Source: Craterostigma plantagineum (lineage: Eukaryota > Streptophyta > Magnoliopsida > Lamiales > Linderniaceae). Taken from it: a stretch of DNA of 64,000 nt. The stretch lies in NCBI GenBank assembly GCA_027422505.1, contig JAPQWV010001403.1, positions 26,675 to 90,674 on the forward strand, in the 5' to 3' direction. Under the pieces are notes generated by a model that was given only the letters and a program-made list of their open reading frames with translations, did not search any database and was not told the origin of the DNA. The position numbers were made by a program, and so were the translations under genes. Shown here piece after piece: positions 25,199 to 37,794 of this stretch. Each line of letters opens with the position of its first letter. Positions within the stretch are counted from its first letter, which is position 1.

Positions 25199-25709
25199 TC
25201 TATACTAAAGAGCGTAGGGCGAATAAAACCTGTCAGTTGGTCTGTCAAAATATCAATCAAATTTTTTCTACTTTAATTACTATTAAACTTAAAAACCTAT
25301 TAATTATAATAAACACCTAATCTGTTTTAGTATATCAAGTATTAGAAAAATTTACTAAATCACTTAGCTTTAGACTCATAATAACCACCTCATCCCATTT
25401 TTAGTATATAATTTATTAAAATCATTCACTAATAACTAATTTATATTTTGCACAATAGGGTGTCCTAAAAGTACTATATTATATAAAGAGTCTAGGGTTT
25501 TAAACTGTCACATTTGGTCTGTCAATTTAATAAAGAATTATTTTACAATTTTACCGTTGATTGTCAAATTACATTTTATCCTTATATTTTCATTTATTAC
25601 ACATTTATCCGTAATCAAAATTTTATTTTTTAAACTGCTTTATGAATTAAAAATGTATAAAATATAACTTGATATATTTGCAACACATTGAGTGTGCTAC
25701 ACGTACTAG
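25199..25709 (+). mobile_element. two tandem Helitron-like copies
   Basis: A head TCTATACTAAAGAGCGTAGGG at 25199 follows an A. A related head with AAAGAGTCTAGGG and then GGTCTGTCAA starts near 25476, directly after a tail-like GGTGTCCTAAAAGTACTA. The second copy ends with GAGTGTGCTACACGTACTAG at 25709 followed by T. The two copies align along their length (heads share CTGTCA...GGTCTGTCAA). Tail-to-head arrays are known for Helitrons. No Rep/helicase is present, so these are non-autonomous. Confidence 0.5.
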
Positions 25710-26768
25710 TATAGTATAATTCATGCACATCAATGCGGGTGCTATAATATCATATTATAATTTAAAAAGAAAAACTGATTTATTATTACTTAGAGGTAGA
25801 ATTATAATTAACTAAAAATACTAGGTCAGGGTAGTTGGTGGTTTAATAATTGAACGATTTGAATTTTATTTTTGTAGATAAAAATGTAGCATGGCAATTT
25901 CTTATCTACAAGTGGGTTAATAAATTTTTTCAATCAATTTTTAATTGCAGATAGAACAAGATTGGTTAAAAACTTGAAATTGACAAACCAAAATAAATTA
26001 AGAGCTGACGGTTTTAATGAGGTGAGGACTATGTTCTTTATAAAATAGAATAGATGTATAATTATATTTAGTATCCACACTTCAACCAGTTTGTTCGAAG
26101 TCATTCTGACTATTGATATTGAACGACCTCACTGGGACTTATTTGCCCGACATGTGTATATACTTTGTAGTACCTACAGTTAACACAGACTGCGATGATC
26201 AAGGATTAAAGTGAGATTGAACCCTCACTATACTTAACAACATCAACGCGGTGCTAAGTTTAGATTTAGGGAGTTTTAAAAATATATGGTAGTTTTCATA
26301 TAAACAAATGCAAGTATAGTTCACTTTACCCTAAAATAATAGTAATTGATTCAAAGGTTTGTTTGTTCTGTGATTAATGGCTTAATTAATAGATAGATAT
26401 TCCTGATTAATAGCTTTACCCTAAAATCCATTTCTGTACAGCTAATTCTAAGTTTCGGGGCAACAAGAAAGTTTACATTGGTCTTTGTGGCATGAAAAAA
26501 CGCGTGCTTCACACGGGCTCGTGATTCCCAATTTCTTGCACGAGGTTGGTTATCAACTATGGGAACAATCTCTGCAATAAGAGCTTTGAAAACTACCAAC
26601 AACCGTACAATAATACAGTACAAAAAGTCTTCAAATCCTGAAAATTGTCTGTTTCCAACAACACATGGAAAGGGTCTGAATATCAGAAGAATTTATTATG
26701 TTTCAGACTTTGGTGCTTCTTTTTACCCTCTTTCGTATTGTACAAATTCACGGGGACGTATATTTAAG
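25710..26768. other. AT-rich intergenic DNA, 3' flank of the HLB1-like gene
   Basis: No gene is seen. A solitary tttgtagtaccta word lies at 26165-26180, resembling the phrase-array core but without periodic neighbours. The right end should contain the 3' UTR of the minus-strand HLB1-like gene. Confidence 0.4.
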
Positions 26769-29700
26769 TTACGAGGTTATTATGCCAGCTAGGACATCGG
26801 TTTTACCTCGTGCGTAGATGGTGTAGACGAGCCTAATAGCATCGAGCCAGCCGTCCAATAGTTCCCAAGACTCGGCGACCTTTCATGCATATAGACGAAA
26901 AGAAAAACTAAGAATTTCTGCACATTACGGCGCAAGAAAAAAAAAAACGAGAGACGATATAAGCTATAGCTTACAAGATAAACTGGCCCGTTAATTGTGT
27001 CGATGCAAGGCCAGCGCCAGGTGGCAGTGTGAGGTCCGCGCAAGCTGAGACAGAAATGATATCCGAGACTTGACTCTATGGCAGCTTTCGCCGAAGCTTC
27101 TTCTAGGGATTTAGAAGAGAGGCTTTGCGATAAGTATCTTGCTCGGTTTGGTTATCTGGGACGACAAAAATAGGAAGAGAAAACGATAATAAATGCCATC
27201 AGAAAAGGTGGGGCTCGGGTTTTTTTTGAAGTGCTATTACATGGAAAAATGTATGCACTTCTTTTTACCTGTAGGAGTGCTTCGTGATTCAGTACAAACT
27301 GAGAGTGCTTCCAATCGCTGTGAGGTGCGAGTGGTTTACCAGCGGGGGGAGCGTTAAGATAGCCCGAGTTTTAAATATGGCAGAGGAAGCTGGAAATATA
27401 CGAGTAAACTGAACTATTAGAAGGGGAATAATAATCTGAATATGCATTCGATAATAGAATAACGTAAGCATCGAATGTGAAAAGAGGGAAAAAAAAGACA
27501 TGTACTCACCATAGAGCGGACGAGCTTCAATGCACTGCTGTAAACCTGAATAGCAAAGCAGCGCATAAATAATGAGAGAAAAGGGCAAAACGTTCGTGAA
27601 ACATAGGCATGGCAGCAAAAGTTTGACTATGATATAGACACATAAGATTGTAAGAAAATGGTAATGTGCTGTGGAAGGCGGCGAATAGTAAAATGATGGC
27701 CGTTTTCATAGAAAAGTACTTACTGAATAATTGAGCTTAGAGCGTGTGCAGCTGCAATATATATAGCAGAGTGGCTGTATAATTCATCAGGAGAGATCTC
27801 CTTAGGATTGCGGGTCCACCGATTCTTGATAAATCTTCTGCTAACCCATACTGCGGAATTTTGTATTACATGAGATTCATCAATTTCAGTTTCAATATTT
27901 ATTTTCCAGTGCCAAAAAGTAGCATTCCAAATGACAGTGTAAGTGAAAAATAGCAATGGTTAAAAGGATGGACAAGTATTGAACTAACCAAAACTGTCCC
28001 CAGATTATAAATTGCCCTGTGGAAGTCAAACTGCAATCGGATTGCGGCACGGAACTATAGACAGCGTCATAATAAGAAATAAGGGATTAGGTTTGTCTCA
28101 GAAAACAGGAAACAAAGGCTATATGAGTTTGTCTTCGTCAAATGAAAACTTACTTTACTAATGGCTGTTTTCACTATGGTCTGTTTCTCACGAACTGGAA
28201 CAATTGCACTAAGCTCCTGGGAGATTGATTTTGTAAGGAATTATACGAAGCGAATATAAAATGCGAAAAAGAATGTGTACAAGTGCCATCTACAAAACAT
28301 AGTCCAATTGAAAATGGATTAAGAGAAAACGAAATATTGGAATAAATTGTCAAATTACCTGCAAAGCGAGTCCCCAGTTGTTCAGCGCCTGTAATATAGT
28401 GCATTATTAGATAATAAGAATCAATACCAACAATATCCAAGAACAGAAAGGAGGGGTATGTGGAATTAGCATACTTTGGACCAACGAAATAAGAAGGTAC
28501 TACCTGCGGACTATTCCAATTAAGTTTGACGCCTTCTCATAGTGTTTGTTGCCTGAGTAGTAAGAAACAAAAACAAGATCATATAATTGAACAGAGACTT
28601 GGTCCATAGTCAACGATGCTTGACTCAACTATCATTATCACTTAGCGTCCAGCAACCACACACTTAACACACCCATCATTTAATTGTATGTAAATCATCC
28701 ACATCCACCAAGATATATGATGACCACCTCTTTTTCGGAGCACATAGTAAGTGCCTCAGCGCTGTTTGTTATTACTGAGAGGCATTTCAAATGTACATAC
28801 TTATCCTCAGAATTGTATGTAATTAACCACGGATTGATCATAAACACGTGAATTTTGAACTTTGAGAACTCCGACCACCATTCAGAGAATACTGAAAAAG
28901 AACGAACCTGCTTCAGAGTTCTTCAGCTTCTTTTGTTCGACCTCGCATTTTTGCTCGATCTGAGATTGCTATAGCCCAATTATAGTAAGCCTGAAAGGTT
29001 TTTGAAAAGTTAGCCACCATGCAAACAGAGAGATACTCCACCCCAAAGAAGATTAGCGAAATGCTGTATCAGCAAGAAGAGATTGAACAAGATGACAAGC
29101 AAAGGCATCATGGTCTATTTATCCTAAAAATTCCAAAAGCTACAGTACACCATGGGCATGTAGCTTTCTATAACAGCATAGGGTTGAAAGATCTTGCTCT
29201 ATATATTATAATTCACAGGTCATATAAGACGTTTGTGTGTTCATCTTCATGTGATCAAACAGACAACTATCACATACATCATTAAGCGTAGGGCAAAGAC
29301 GGTAGCGTCCTCATATTTTTTGCAGGCCTCTTCAAGCAATCATCCTTGGAAGGAGAACTGGACTCTGGACTCAATTATCTGCACTTTCCTGCACACCCAT
29401 TGACATTCCATGAGTTGCTAACATTTTATCTCCGGTGCAAGTAAGCATCATATTGCCTAAGGAGCATCTGACTACTCCCAATAAGATATAATGTCACTGG
29501 AGAACTCGAAACTTCTGGTCACAACGACACTCAATCCAAACCCATGCTCAGAAAGTAACAGATAAATTCAACAAATCATACACTAAAATGAGGTTCAATC
29601 TGATATCATTCTACAATTCAAGTGCCATGGCTCAAACCTGCAGAACCAATGCCCAATTGTATAATGCATCGTAATCATCTGGATTTCTCTCTAGCGCAGT

Positions 29701-30791
29701 CGCATATCTGCATAGTAATGGTAAAAGTTATCAAGATTGGACATGAGAAAGGTTTATACAACTGGAAACTACATGAAAAATATATACTGGGAACATGTGA
29801 AAGTGGGAAGGAAACAAAATGATAAAGTTAAGTTTTTTTCCTCTAACTGACTAGCTCGCGCATTACTGAAACTATGAAAAAAACTATATCTTTCATAATC
29901 TCGATGCAACTTTTCGATCTCAACCAAAGAATTGCTCCACAGGAAATAAGAATGAGTCATCCTATATATCACCGGACATCACGAGTGAAAATCTGATGCA
30001 TTGCGAAACGAGTAGAGAAACGTGTGATGGAAATTTCAATTTCAAAAATCATGTACAGAGGTGAAGATAACTTCACTACCTCCGCGCAGCAAATGTAAGA
30101 ATCCTTTGTCGGGATCTGCCTTCCTGATCAAGACCAGTGACACTACTAATCAGCTCCATCGCAGCATTATTCTGCTCAATTTGGAGCTCCGACATTGGCT
30201 GGCTGGAAAAGTACAAACTGCAGTCAGCATTCACATTAAAGCAAACCAAAATTGTCGCGAGATGCATCTTAGCCACAATAATAACTTGGGCAAGATCTTG
30301 CGTAATCGGTCGTAGCCTAGCAACATCTTCAAATCCACAGCTACGATTCAAAAAAACATCAAACCGCGACACAATTCTCCTCAACCAATAATACCCACAC
30401 GAATTCACTAACCTACGAGGCGTATCATCACCATCTCTTCCGTCGTCTTCATTCGCATCTCCATTCTTCAGCTCATTCAGCAACTCCCTCATAGTAAACG
30501 TCCTATTACCCTCCGGCCTCTCAAGCCTCGAACCACCTTCTCGACCTTCCTCCACCGCATTAGGCGGCGGCGCGTCCTCTCCCGCGTTGGATGATCGATC
30601 CTTTTCCTCCGTATCAGGCGGTTCTACGCCCGCCTCTCCGAGACCGGAAATTCCATGATCGGGAACGGAGGCCGCAGGCTCGGGCTCAGGCGGTCCTTTT
30701 TGAGGTACGGGCGGATCGGATTCAGGTTCGGACTCGGTTTGGGTTCGTGTGATCCGTTTTGAGTCTCGGATTGCTCTGAATCAGGGGACAT
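26769..30791 (-). CDS. HLB1: HLB1-like TPR protein of the trans-Golgi/early endosome, 14 exons, with many one-base frame lesions
   Basis: Exons: 30791-30413, 30202-30080, 29707-29638, 29388-29278, 28990-28908, 28552-28504, 28388-28359, 28216-28154, 28054-27989, 27850-27724, 27545-27510, 27389-27269, 27155-26975 and 26879-26769. All have GT-AG ends. An acidic, Pro-rich N-terminus leads to [12 protein letters not shown] and [14 protein letters not shown]-type helices follow ([50 protein letters not shown]), and the conserved C-terminus is [20 protein letters not shown]. In Arabidopsis HLB1 links actin and endomembrane traffic together with MIN7/BEN1. Phase bookkeeping demands about a dozen one-base changes, mostly losses in homopolymers, in exons 1, 4, 5, 6, 10, 12 and 13. 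Intact splice sites and near-perfect clean exons argue for sequence error. Confidence 0.87.
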
Positions 30792-31321
30792 TGCTCGCTG
30801 TTGCTACGGATTTGGGGTGCGAAGCGAAGAGAGAACTAATTATTGTCAGAAGCAAAGAACGACTACTGAACTGACGAAGAACAGCATCATAAGGATATTT
30901 TGGTCACCACAGCAATTATGTAGGGACAACATTGGAATTGGGCAGATATATTAGACCATCTCCAACCGAAAAACTTATTCTCAAACTCAAACTCATTCCC
31001 AAACTCAAAATGCAGTAATTCGAAAAAACTCATTTTCAAACTTAAAATTCACACAATTTTTCAATATTACCCACATATTTTACAAATTTTCAGCACTTCC
31101 CAAAAAATATCAAAACACTGTTTTAAAATTATATTACATTTAAATAAAATTAACTATTTCCGTAATATTTTATTTTTAAAATTAATTATGACATAAAATT
31201 AAGTGAAGGCTTTAGATTCATTAATAGATTTGTTTCTAAAATAGTGTGGTGGGGCCCACATTAACTCATCTACCTCCTATCCTTTCCAAGTCCGATATTC
31301 ACTTCAATATTTATCAAAACA
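30792..31321. other. HLB1-like promoter side and an old MITE-like segment
   Basis: The first 150 bases should hold the leader and promoter of the HLB1-like gene. From 30952 the sequence gaccatctccaacc begins a typical plant MITE-like AT-rich segment that runs to the MULE-like element. A reverse-complement partner, ggagatggtc, occurs near 38028-38037. Confidence 0.35.
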
Positions 31322-31504
31322 GGATTGCCATTCACCGCCCCTTTTCCTAGTCACCGCCCCCTAAAGGGTTGGGAAAAAGACGATTTTGCCCTTATGATAT
31401 TTAAATTAATTAAAAAAGAGAAAAGGGCCTATTTTTCGCATCTGGTAAGCCAAATTAACGTAAAACATTGTTCGAATTTCAAATCGACCGAAAAAAAAAA
31501 ACAA

Positions 31505-31745
31505 AAACTGCCGAAAATTGATTTCGGTCAGTACAGCACGACCGAAATCATGATTTCGGTCGGTACAGTACTGACCGAAATCGTGTTTCGGTCGGTACAG
31601 TACTGACCGAAATCATGTTTCGGTCTGTACTGTACTGACCGAAATCAATTTTCGGTCGTTGTAGTACGACCGAAATCAATTTTCGGTCAGTTTTTCGTCA
31701 GTCAGTAGTACTGTAACCGACCGAAATTTGATTTCGGTCGAATTT
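31505..31745. repeat. 31-33-nt palindromic phrase array (left)
   Basis: The word accgaaatc starts at 31541, 31574, 31606, 31638 and 31669, steps of 31-33 bases. Each unit contains GGTACAGTACTGACC-type palindromes and GACCGAAAT/ATTTCGGTC complementarity, so a single strand can form serial hairpins. The mirrored copy is at 34155-34385. Confidence 0.85.
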
Positions 31746-32200
31746 TTTTTTAATATTATTTATTTTGATTATTTATTTATATTATTTTATTGGATTATTT
31801 ATTTGTATATTTTATTTGGATTATTTATTTGTATTATTATTGTATATTTTATTTGGATTATTTATTTTATTATTTGTTTGGATTATTATTTGTATTATTT
31901 ATTTGTGTTATTTATTTATATTATTTATTTGGATTATTTATTTTGATTATTTATTTATATTATTTATTGGATTATTTATTGTATATTTTATTTGTATTAT
32001 TTATTTGTATATTTTATTTGGATTATTTATTTTTATTATTTGTTTGGATTATTTATTTGTATTATTTATTTGGATAATTTATTTATTATTTTATTTGGAT
32101 TATTTATTTGGATTATTTATTTGTATATTTTATTTGTATTATTTATTTGGATAATTTATTTTTATTATTTATTTGAATTATTTATTTGTATATTTATATT
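31740..32200. repeat. AT-rich minisatellite (left), unit near ATTATTTATTTG
   Basis: A tandem 11-13-base unit varies as TTATTTGGATTAT and TTATTTGTATTAT. The overlapping open frames (Tyr/Leu/Ile/Phe-rich) are by-products of the repeat and not genes. The mirrored copy lies at 33785-34140. Confidence 0.85.
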
Positions 32201-32289
32201 CGAAACGGAATAAATATGCAAACAAATATTGAAAACATATATAAAATCCGTCAGATACAATAAAAGATAAAAAATACAATAGCAACAGC

Positions 32290-33780
32290 GTCAAGGGGCC
32301 TGGCGCTACCGGTCGTTGATGTCATTCAGCCTCTGTCGGAACTCGTCCGTACGCGTCGTTTCACCACGATGCAGACTGACTAGCATGTCCGAACTCAAGC
32401 TGTACATCGTGCTGTACCACTGCACATCTTCTGGTCGCAACACTCTCGAGGCGAGTAGGGCTCAACGATGTCGCGATATATAACTCATCCCATGAAAATC
32501 GTCCTCAAGCTGCTGCGACACTGGATCGGGACCGTACGGCAGCCAAGCAACCTGAAAAACATTTAAAAAATTGTATATCATCCCACGAAAATATAGACTT
32601 AAATTGTTAAGATACCTCGCTTGCAGACATGACATCTATCTGACGGCGGATAGCAATCAAGCGGCGGACCGTCCGCTCTGGCTGACATACAGACCACATG
32701 CGTGATCGTGCCTCGCCAGGCTCCACATGATGGGGGAGACGGTGTGGGCGGAAGCATGGGAAGTACTCGTAGATCCACGCCTGCAGTAACGAGAGACACC
32801 CAGCTAATCCCCTCGCATCCGCCCTGCTTGCCATTCCAAGCGGCGATAAAGGTAAGCGGAGAACGGCCGAACCCCACGAGTAACCACTGGCAGAGGACAA
32901 CGACCGGGTAGAACTCGTGCATGATGTCCGGCTTCACCCGGCCCGCTACCGTCGACGAACAGCGTCGACCCCAGCAGAATCCACAACCAAGCGATCGCCT
33001 GCAACCCCGCCGGCCGCCTCTCCAACGTCTGCTGCATCACGTCGTTAATCAGAAGCCCACCGCCTCTCCAACCCTCCCTGAGCGCGTCCGCGGAGATGCC
33101 CATAAATCTCCCTCGCTGCCATCTTCTGGTCGCCGGCGTCTGGTGTCCCCGATACCGTCGTCCCGTCGATCGGGTACGCAGGATCTGCTCGACGTCGTGG
33201 AGCATGATCGTCATCTCCCCCCACGGCATGTGGAAGGTGTTCGTGTCTGGATGCCAGCACTCCACAAAAGCGCTGAGTAGAGGCTGGTCCAACTGACCAT
33301 CATAGCATCAGTGAGGTGCGCAAGCCCCGTGCCATCGATCTGGCTCTGCGTCTCCGGCGGGAACTTGGAGTACCAATTCTTCAGCTTCCCAAGCACCAAC
33401 CCCCGCTGCTCGAACTTCAGCAGGGGTCTCTCCTCCTCACCCGTCCAGATGCGGGGCGCGATGTGCCCCAGATAACTAGGGATCACCTCGTCATCATATG
33501 GACCACCGGGCTGTGGCCCCTGCACCCTCCACGAATCGTCATATGTGACCCTGGATCGCTTGCTATCATTTTTCACGAATAACGCAAAAATAAATTTAAC
33601 TTCTTTTACGTATTTTAAGACACGACATCGCACGTCAGTTTATAGAGGAGAATGAATTACGAGGAGGCCGGTGGCAGATCGTCGCCGGATGAGTCAAACG
33701 ATACTCCATCATCCGGCACACCATAATCCAACGGGGGGGGTCTACTGCTTCCCCGGGTAGGGTCTTTCCACCCTTGGTCT
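32290..33780 (-). pseudogene. plant mobile domain (PMD, MAIN/aminotransferase-like) gene carried by the transposon, broken
   Basis: Minus-strand blocks in order: GPYDDEVIPSYLGHIAPRIW with LGKLKNWYSKFPPETQSQ (33633-33290), then LLSAFVECWHPDTNTFHMP and GEMTIMLHDVEQIL (33292-33150). Next come segments in other frames with IPIDGTTVSGTP and LLQAWIYEYFPCFRPHRLP with RRQIDVMSASE (to 32607). After a likely intron there is VAWLPYGPDPVSQQ (32552 onward) and a final stretch to the TAG near 32306. This is the PMD layout found both in MAIN/MAIL host proteins and in transposons. Frame changes occur at least near 33290, 33170 and 32900. GC content is much higher than in the flanking arrays. Confidence 0.7.
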
Positions 33781-33784
33781 GTAA

Positions 33785-34140
33785 TTAAATAATCCAAATA
33801 AATAATATAAATAAAATATACAAATAAAATATACAAATAAAAATATAATAAATAATATAAATAAAAATAAACCAAATAAATAATATAAATAAAAAATATA
33901 CAAATAAAATACAATAAAATATACAAATAAATAATACACATAAATAACCCAAATAAATAATACAAATAAATAATATAAATAAATAATATAAATAAAATAA
34001 ACCAAATAAATATATAAATAAAATATACAAATAAAATATACAAATAAATAATACAAATAAATAATACACATAAATAACCCAAATAAATAATACAAATAAA
34101 TAATATAAATAATTAATATAAATAAAAATACTGTAAATAA
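33785..34140. repeat. AT-rich minisatellite (right), inverse of the left one
   Basis: Units such as AAATAAATAATA and CAAATAAAATATA mirror the 31740-32200 array in reverse complement. Confidence 0.85.
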
Positions 34141-34154
34141 AAGATTTAAAAAAA

Positions 34155-34385
34155 AAATCGACCGAAATAAGATTTCGGTCGGTACTGTAACCGACCGAAA
34201 TTTGGTTTCGGTCGGCTACTGACCGAAACCTGATTTCGGTCACTACTGCGCCGACCGAAGCATGATTTCGGTCGGCACTGTAACCGACCGAAGCATGATT
34301 TCGGTCGGCACTGTAACCGACCGAAATCAATGTTCGCGGGTTACAGTACTGACGAAATTGATTTCGGTCGGTTTTTTTTTTTTTC
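34155..34385. repeat. palindromic phrase array (right), inverse of the left one
   Basis: Repeated ACCGAAAT/ATTTCGGTCGG units with CACTGTAACCGACCGAA spacers face the left array and complete the nested inverted structure. Confidence 0.8.
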
Positions 34386-34751
34386 GCCGAACGAAAATAC
34401 GTTAATTTGGCTTACCAGTCGTGAAAAAAAACCCTTCCCTTTCCTAGTCCCTGTCGGCGATCCATTGCGATTTTAGTTTTTTTTTTTATCTGATTGGATA
34501 TGCGATTTGAAAAGTGTTGTCGGACAGAGCTTTATATAGATATTTTTTATTGTTATTATAATTTTCTCTTTTTAAATTAATTTAAATATCATAAGGGCAA
34601 AATCGTCTTTTTCTAGCCCTTTAGGGGGGGGTAACAAGTAAAAAGGGGGGCGGGTGGGAAATAGTAATCCCCTATTTAAAATAAAGGAAAGGGGCACAAC
34701 TCTTCGTCGCTGTCTCGACTTCGGAAAAAAGATAGTCTGGACAAATATACG

Positions 34752-37700
34752 TGTCAGGAACCGAAACCTCATATCATAATTTCATGCATTTACATGAATT
34801 AATGCATTCATATAAGTTATTTTAAAATAAATGTATAGATAGAATAAGGTATTTAAAGTATTATAGTTCTAGGTTCTTAAAGAGAGAAGTAGTGAAGAAG
34901 TGAATGGTAGGGAATTAGAATATTTCTAGGTATGAACTTTCTAGGGTTCTCAGGTTTTGAGGAACTTTATATGTATATATATATATCTATAATTGAAGTA
35001 ATTAAATAAATTAGGAAGTTTGATGATATTTTTGAGATTCTTTAAAATGGAAGAAATATTTAAATAATCCTAAAGTATGGCTAAAGAAGAATTTCGAACT
35101 TTTTGGTAGTGTCAAAACTCTTTAGATAAGGACCTCGAAATTGGTCAATGAAAGACTTCGAAATTCTTCCTTCAAGAATCTCGATATTCCTTAACAAAGA
35201 GGATTAAAAACTTTTCTATGAAGACTAAGTGAAGAAGGTTCTCGTAACCTTTGATTTAAAGATTGTATGTGGATAAATACTATTGGAAAGTGATAATTAA
35301 GTTTGCGATAGAATTTATAAACTTGAGAAAAGAAGTTCTCGACATAGTATTGAAAGATCAACTTCTCGACAATAAGAGAAACTATTAACTTTGCTTAACG
35401 TGGGAGGTAAAATACTTACCACCCTTTTGTCAAAACATATACAAAGTAGTAAGTTTTGCATTAAATATAATAATAAAACTAACACTGTTCTTAGAAATAA
35501 GATAAGTATTCATAAAGTAGCATTTGACGTCATTTGTTAAATGCAACACGTCAAGCATAGGATAAAGAAGAAGATAATAACTCATTCGTCACTCCCGAAA
35601 ACTAATCTTAGAAAGGGAACGAAGAACTCGAGCAGTATTTAAAATTTAGCTCTGAAAGGGGTACGATTCTTACTTAATATTTACATTTTTACTCACGAGT
35701 TATCATATTCTGAAGTACTGATAAGCATGAAAGGTTGTTTAAACCGTGTATAAATCGGTTTTGAATTTGTAGGTTTTAAACATGTTTGAGGTTCTATTGA
35801 TATTTATTTGAGATATGTTTCGGTATTAACACATGCTAATATTTTAAGGGTTAGAATCGTTGAACTTATATTAGCAGATTTAAGTACCTTTGATTGAGGA
35901 ATAGTTTTAGTATAAGAACAATTTTCCTTGGGATTAAAAGAATTCGAATGCTTTCATAGATGTATGATCTGATAGCTTAATTATTTTAATTGGAGAAGTA
36001 ATCTTTGCAACCTAAACCCCTTTAACATTTAGATGGGTTAATGGATTCGATACCCTAAGTAGAAAACTCTATTAATTCATAGGTTACGAAATTGGACATA
36101 CTAATTAAATATAAAATCTTCTGCTTTAGGATTTGTTTGGCAATTTAGGTATCCTTAATTAGATAAATAGCTCCGATGTATATTAATGCTTAAGAGTTAA
36201 TGTAAGGCTTTCGACATGGTAGGAATTTTGGTTCTTAGGATTTATAAATATTATAAGGGTAAGAGTCTTCCAGACACAAACGTAATCATATATTTTAATT
36301 AAGAAGACTTCGAATTATGATGTCGAGTATGACATGGAGTAATGTCGAGTTGTTGGAAGAAAACAAGGAACATCGAAATGAGATTCCAAGACACATGTCG
36401 ACATTTTACATTTCGAGTTATGATTATTAAATGTCGAGTTGTTAGATGTCGAGAGCTGCTTTGAATAATGTCGAGTAGTGATGAAAGTCAAATATTATGA
36501 TAAAATGTCGAATGATAATGTAGATAGAATGTCGAGATTCTTTATACTTGTCGAAATAAATGTCGAATGATAATGCTGGGTAGGTTATGATGTCGAGATA
36601 ATTGTTAATGATAATGACTATACAATTCCTTAGCCTAAAAGAAAACGATATCATCATTAATAAAATATTATACATATAATAGTACGAATAAAAAATTAGG
36701 TTTTGATATAAAATAAGTTAGGGTTTCTGGTAAAGGCTACGGATAGGAAATGCATAATAAAGCATGCATGTCACGCACGCATATCATTATAGGAATTGCA
36801 TATTTACGGATAAAATAATTGTATAGGTCGGGAGTCCGATAAGGGCAAGGACAAGGTCGCCTAAGCGAACGGAGGAGAAAATAGGCGAAACTTGTGAGTA
36901 TGATTGCGACATGTACTTATGTGCTTTATATGCTTATATGTTTTATGTGGATTAATTGATTAGTACGATATATGTGTACTATTTATGAATCAACGTGAAC
37001 TATGTGACCGTAACGTGCTCTTATATGATTTATATGTCATATAAGGTATTTTATAGATTGCATACATATGAAATGAGGGAGAGGAGAAACCGTTATGACT
37101 GCTACGACTACAGATGGTATAATACGGATGCTACGGCATATATCCTACAAATCGGGGGATCTTACAGAGTCCTGTACGGCAACACGTATCCCTACAAATA
37201 GGGGGATTACGATATGGTTACAGAGTCCCATGCATGGGCGCCGACTGGGCGTACAGTACAGTCTAGCTAGTCTATAACGGGAGTATCAAAATAAATGGAC
37301 ATATAGAAATGGCATGTGATCTACGGATCCTAGGAATGACCGTTTTATGAATGTTGATTTATGGACGATTATTATATGAATTGAAATGGCATGGTTACGA
37401 TATTAATGGAAAAGAATGGACTACTGTTTAATTTATTTGTTGCTTGTATTAATTAACATGTTGCGATCATACTCTGAATCGGTATCTTCACAGTTGTTGT
37501 AGATAATAGCAGGCTGCGTAGAAAGCATATCATAAAGCATGGATTCAAGGTTGGCCAACTACGCTCTCCTCCTGCTCCCTCTGGTTCATCGTTATCATAT
37601 AAAAATAGAAACGGTTTTAGACTGTTACATTCGTGACTCGTAGATAGGTACATATATGTACATTATTGTGAAAGGAATAGATCGGATGTACGCACCCGTT

Positions 37701-37789
37701 TTGTTAAAGAAAATGGTTATGGAAATCGCGAAAAATTTTATATGAATGTTTTATAGCTGCGTAAAAAGGAATAGGAAACGGGGCGCTAA
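34752..37789 (+). mobile_element. probable solo LTR of a Ty3/gypsy element
   Basis: The segment starts TGTCAGGAACCG and is flanked by the five-base word atacg on both sides (34747-34751 and 37790-37794), as expected for an LTR target duplication. No internal retroelement coding or primer-binding site is found. A cluster of ATGTCGAG words (36320-36600) and a GC-richer downstream part parallel the LTR at 60659-63424, which is similar in length and organisation. The right terminus (…GCGCTAA) does not end in the usual CA, possibly from error or decay. Confidence 0.5.
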
Positions 37790-37794
37790 ATACG

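Larger units (their letters stand above)
31322..34672. mobile_element. MULE-like element with long inverted ends, palindromic phrase arrays and a plant-mobile-domain gene
   Basis: The left end (GGATTGCCATTCACCGCCCC ... CCTAAAGGG ... GACGATTTTGCCCTTATG ... GGTAAGCCAAATTAACGTA) is mirrored at the right end, where the same blocks occur in reverse complement between 34672 and 34390. Inside these ends are mirrored arrays with core ACCGAAATC (31505-31745 and 34155-34385). Inside those are mirrored AT-rich minisatellites (31740-32200 and 33785-34140). The centre is a broken plant-mobile-domain gene. The right end has an additional 200-base insertion-like segment. No MULE transposase is present. Confidence 0.75.

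Noticed and set aside
30137..30391. Plus-strand open frame of 84 codons
   Set aside because: It is antisense to exons 1-2 of the HLB1-like gene.
31728..32213. Overlapping open frames rich in Tyr, Leu, Ile, Phe and Asp (and their mirror at 33742-34330)
   Set aside because: They are generated by the AT-rich minisatellite in all frames and have no domain or codon signature.
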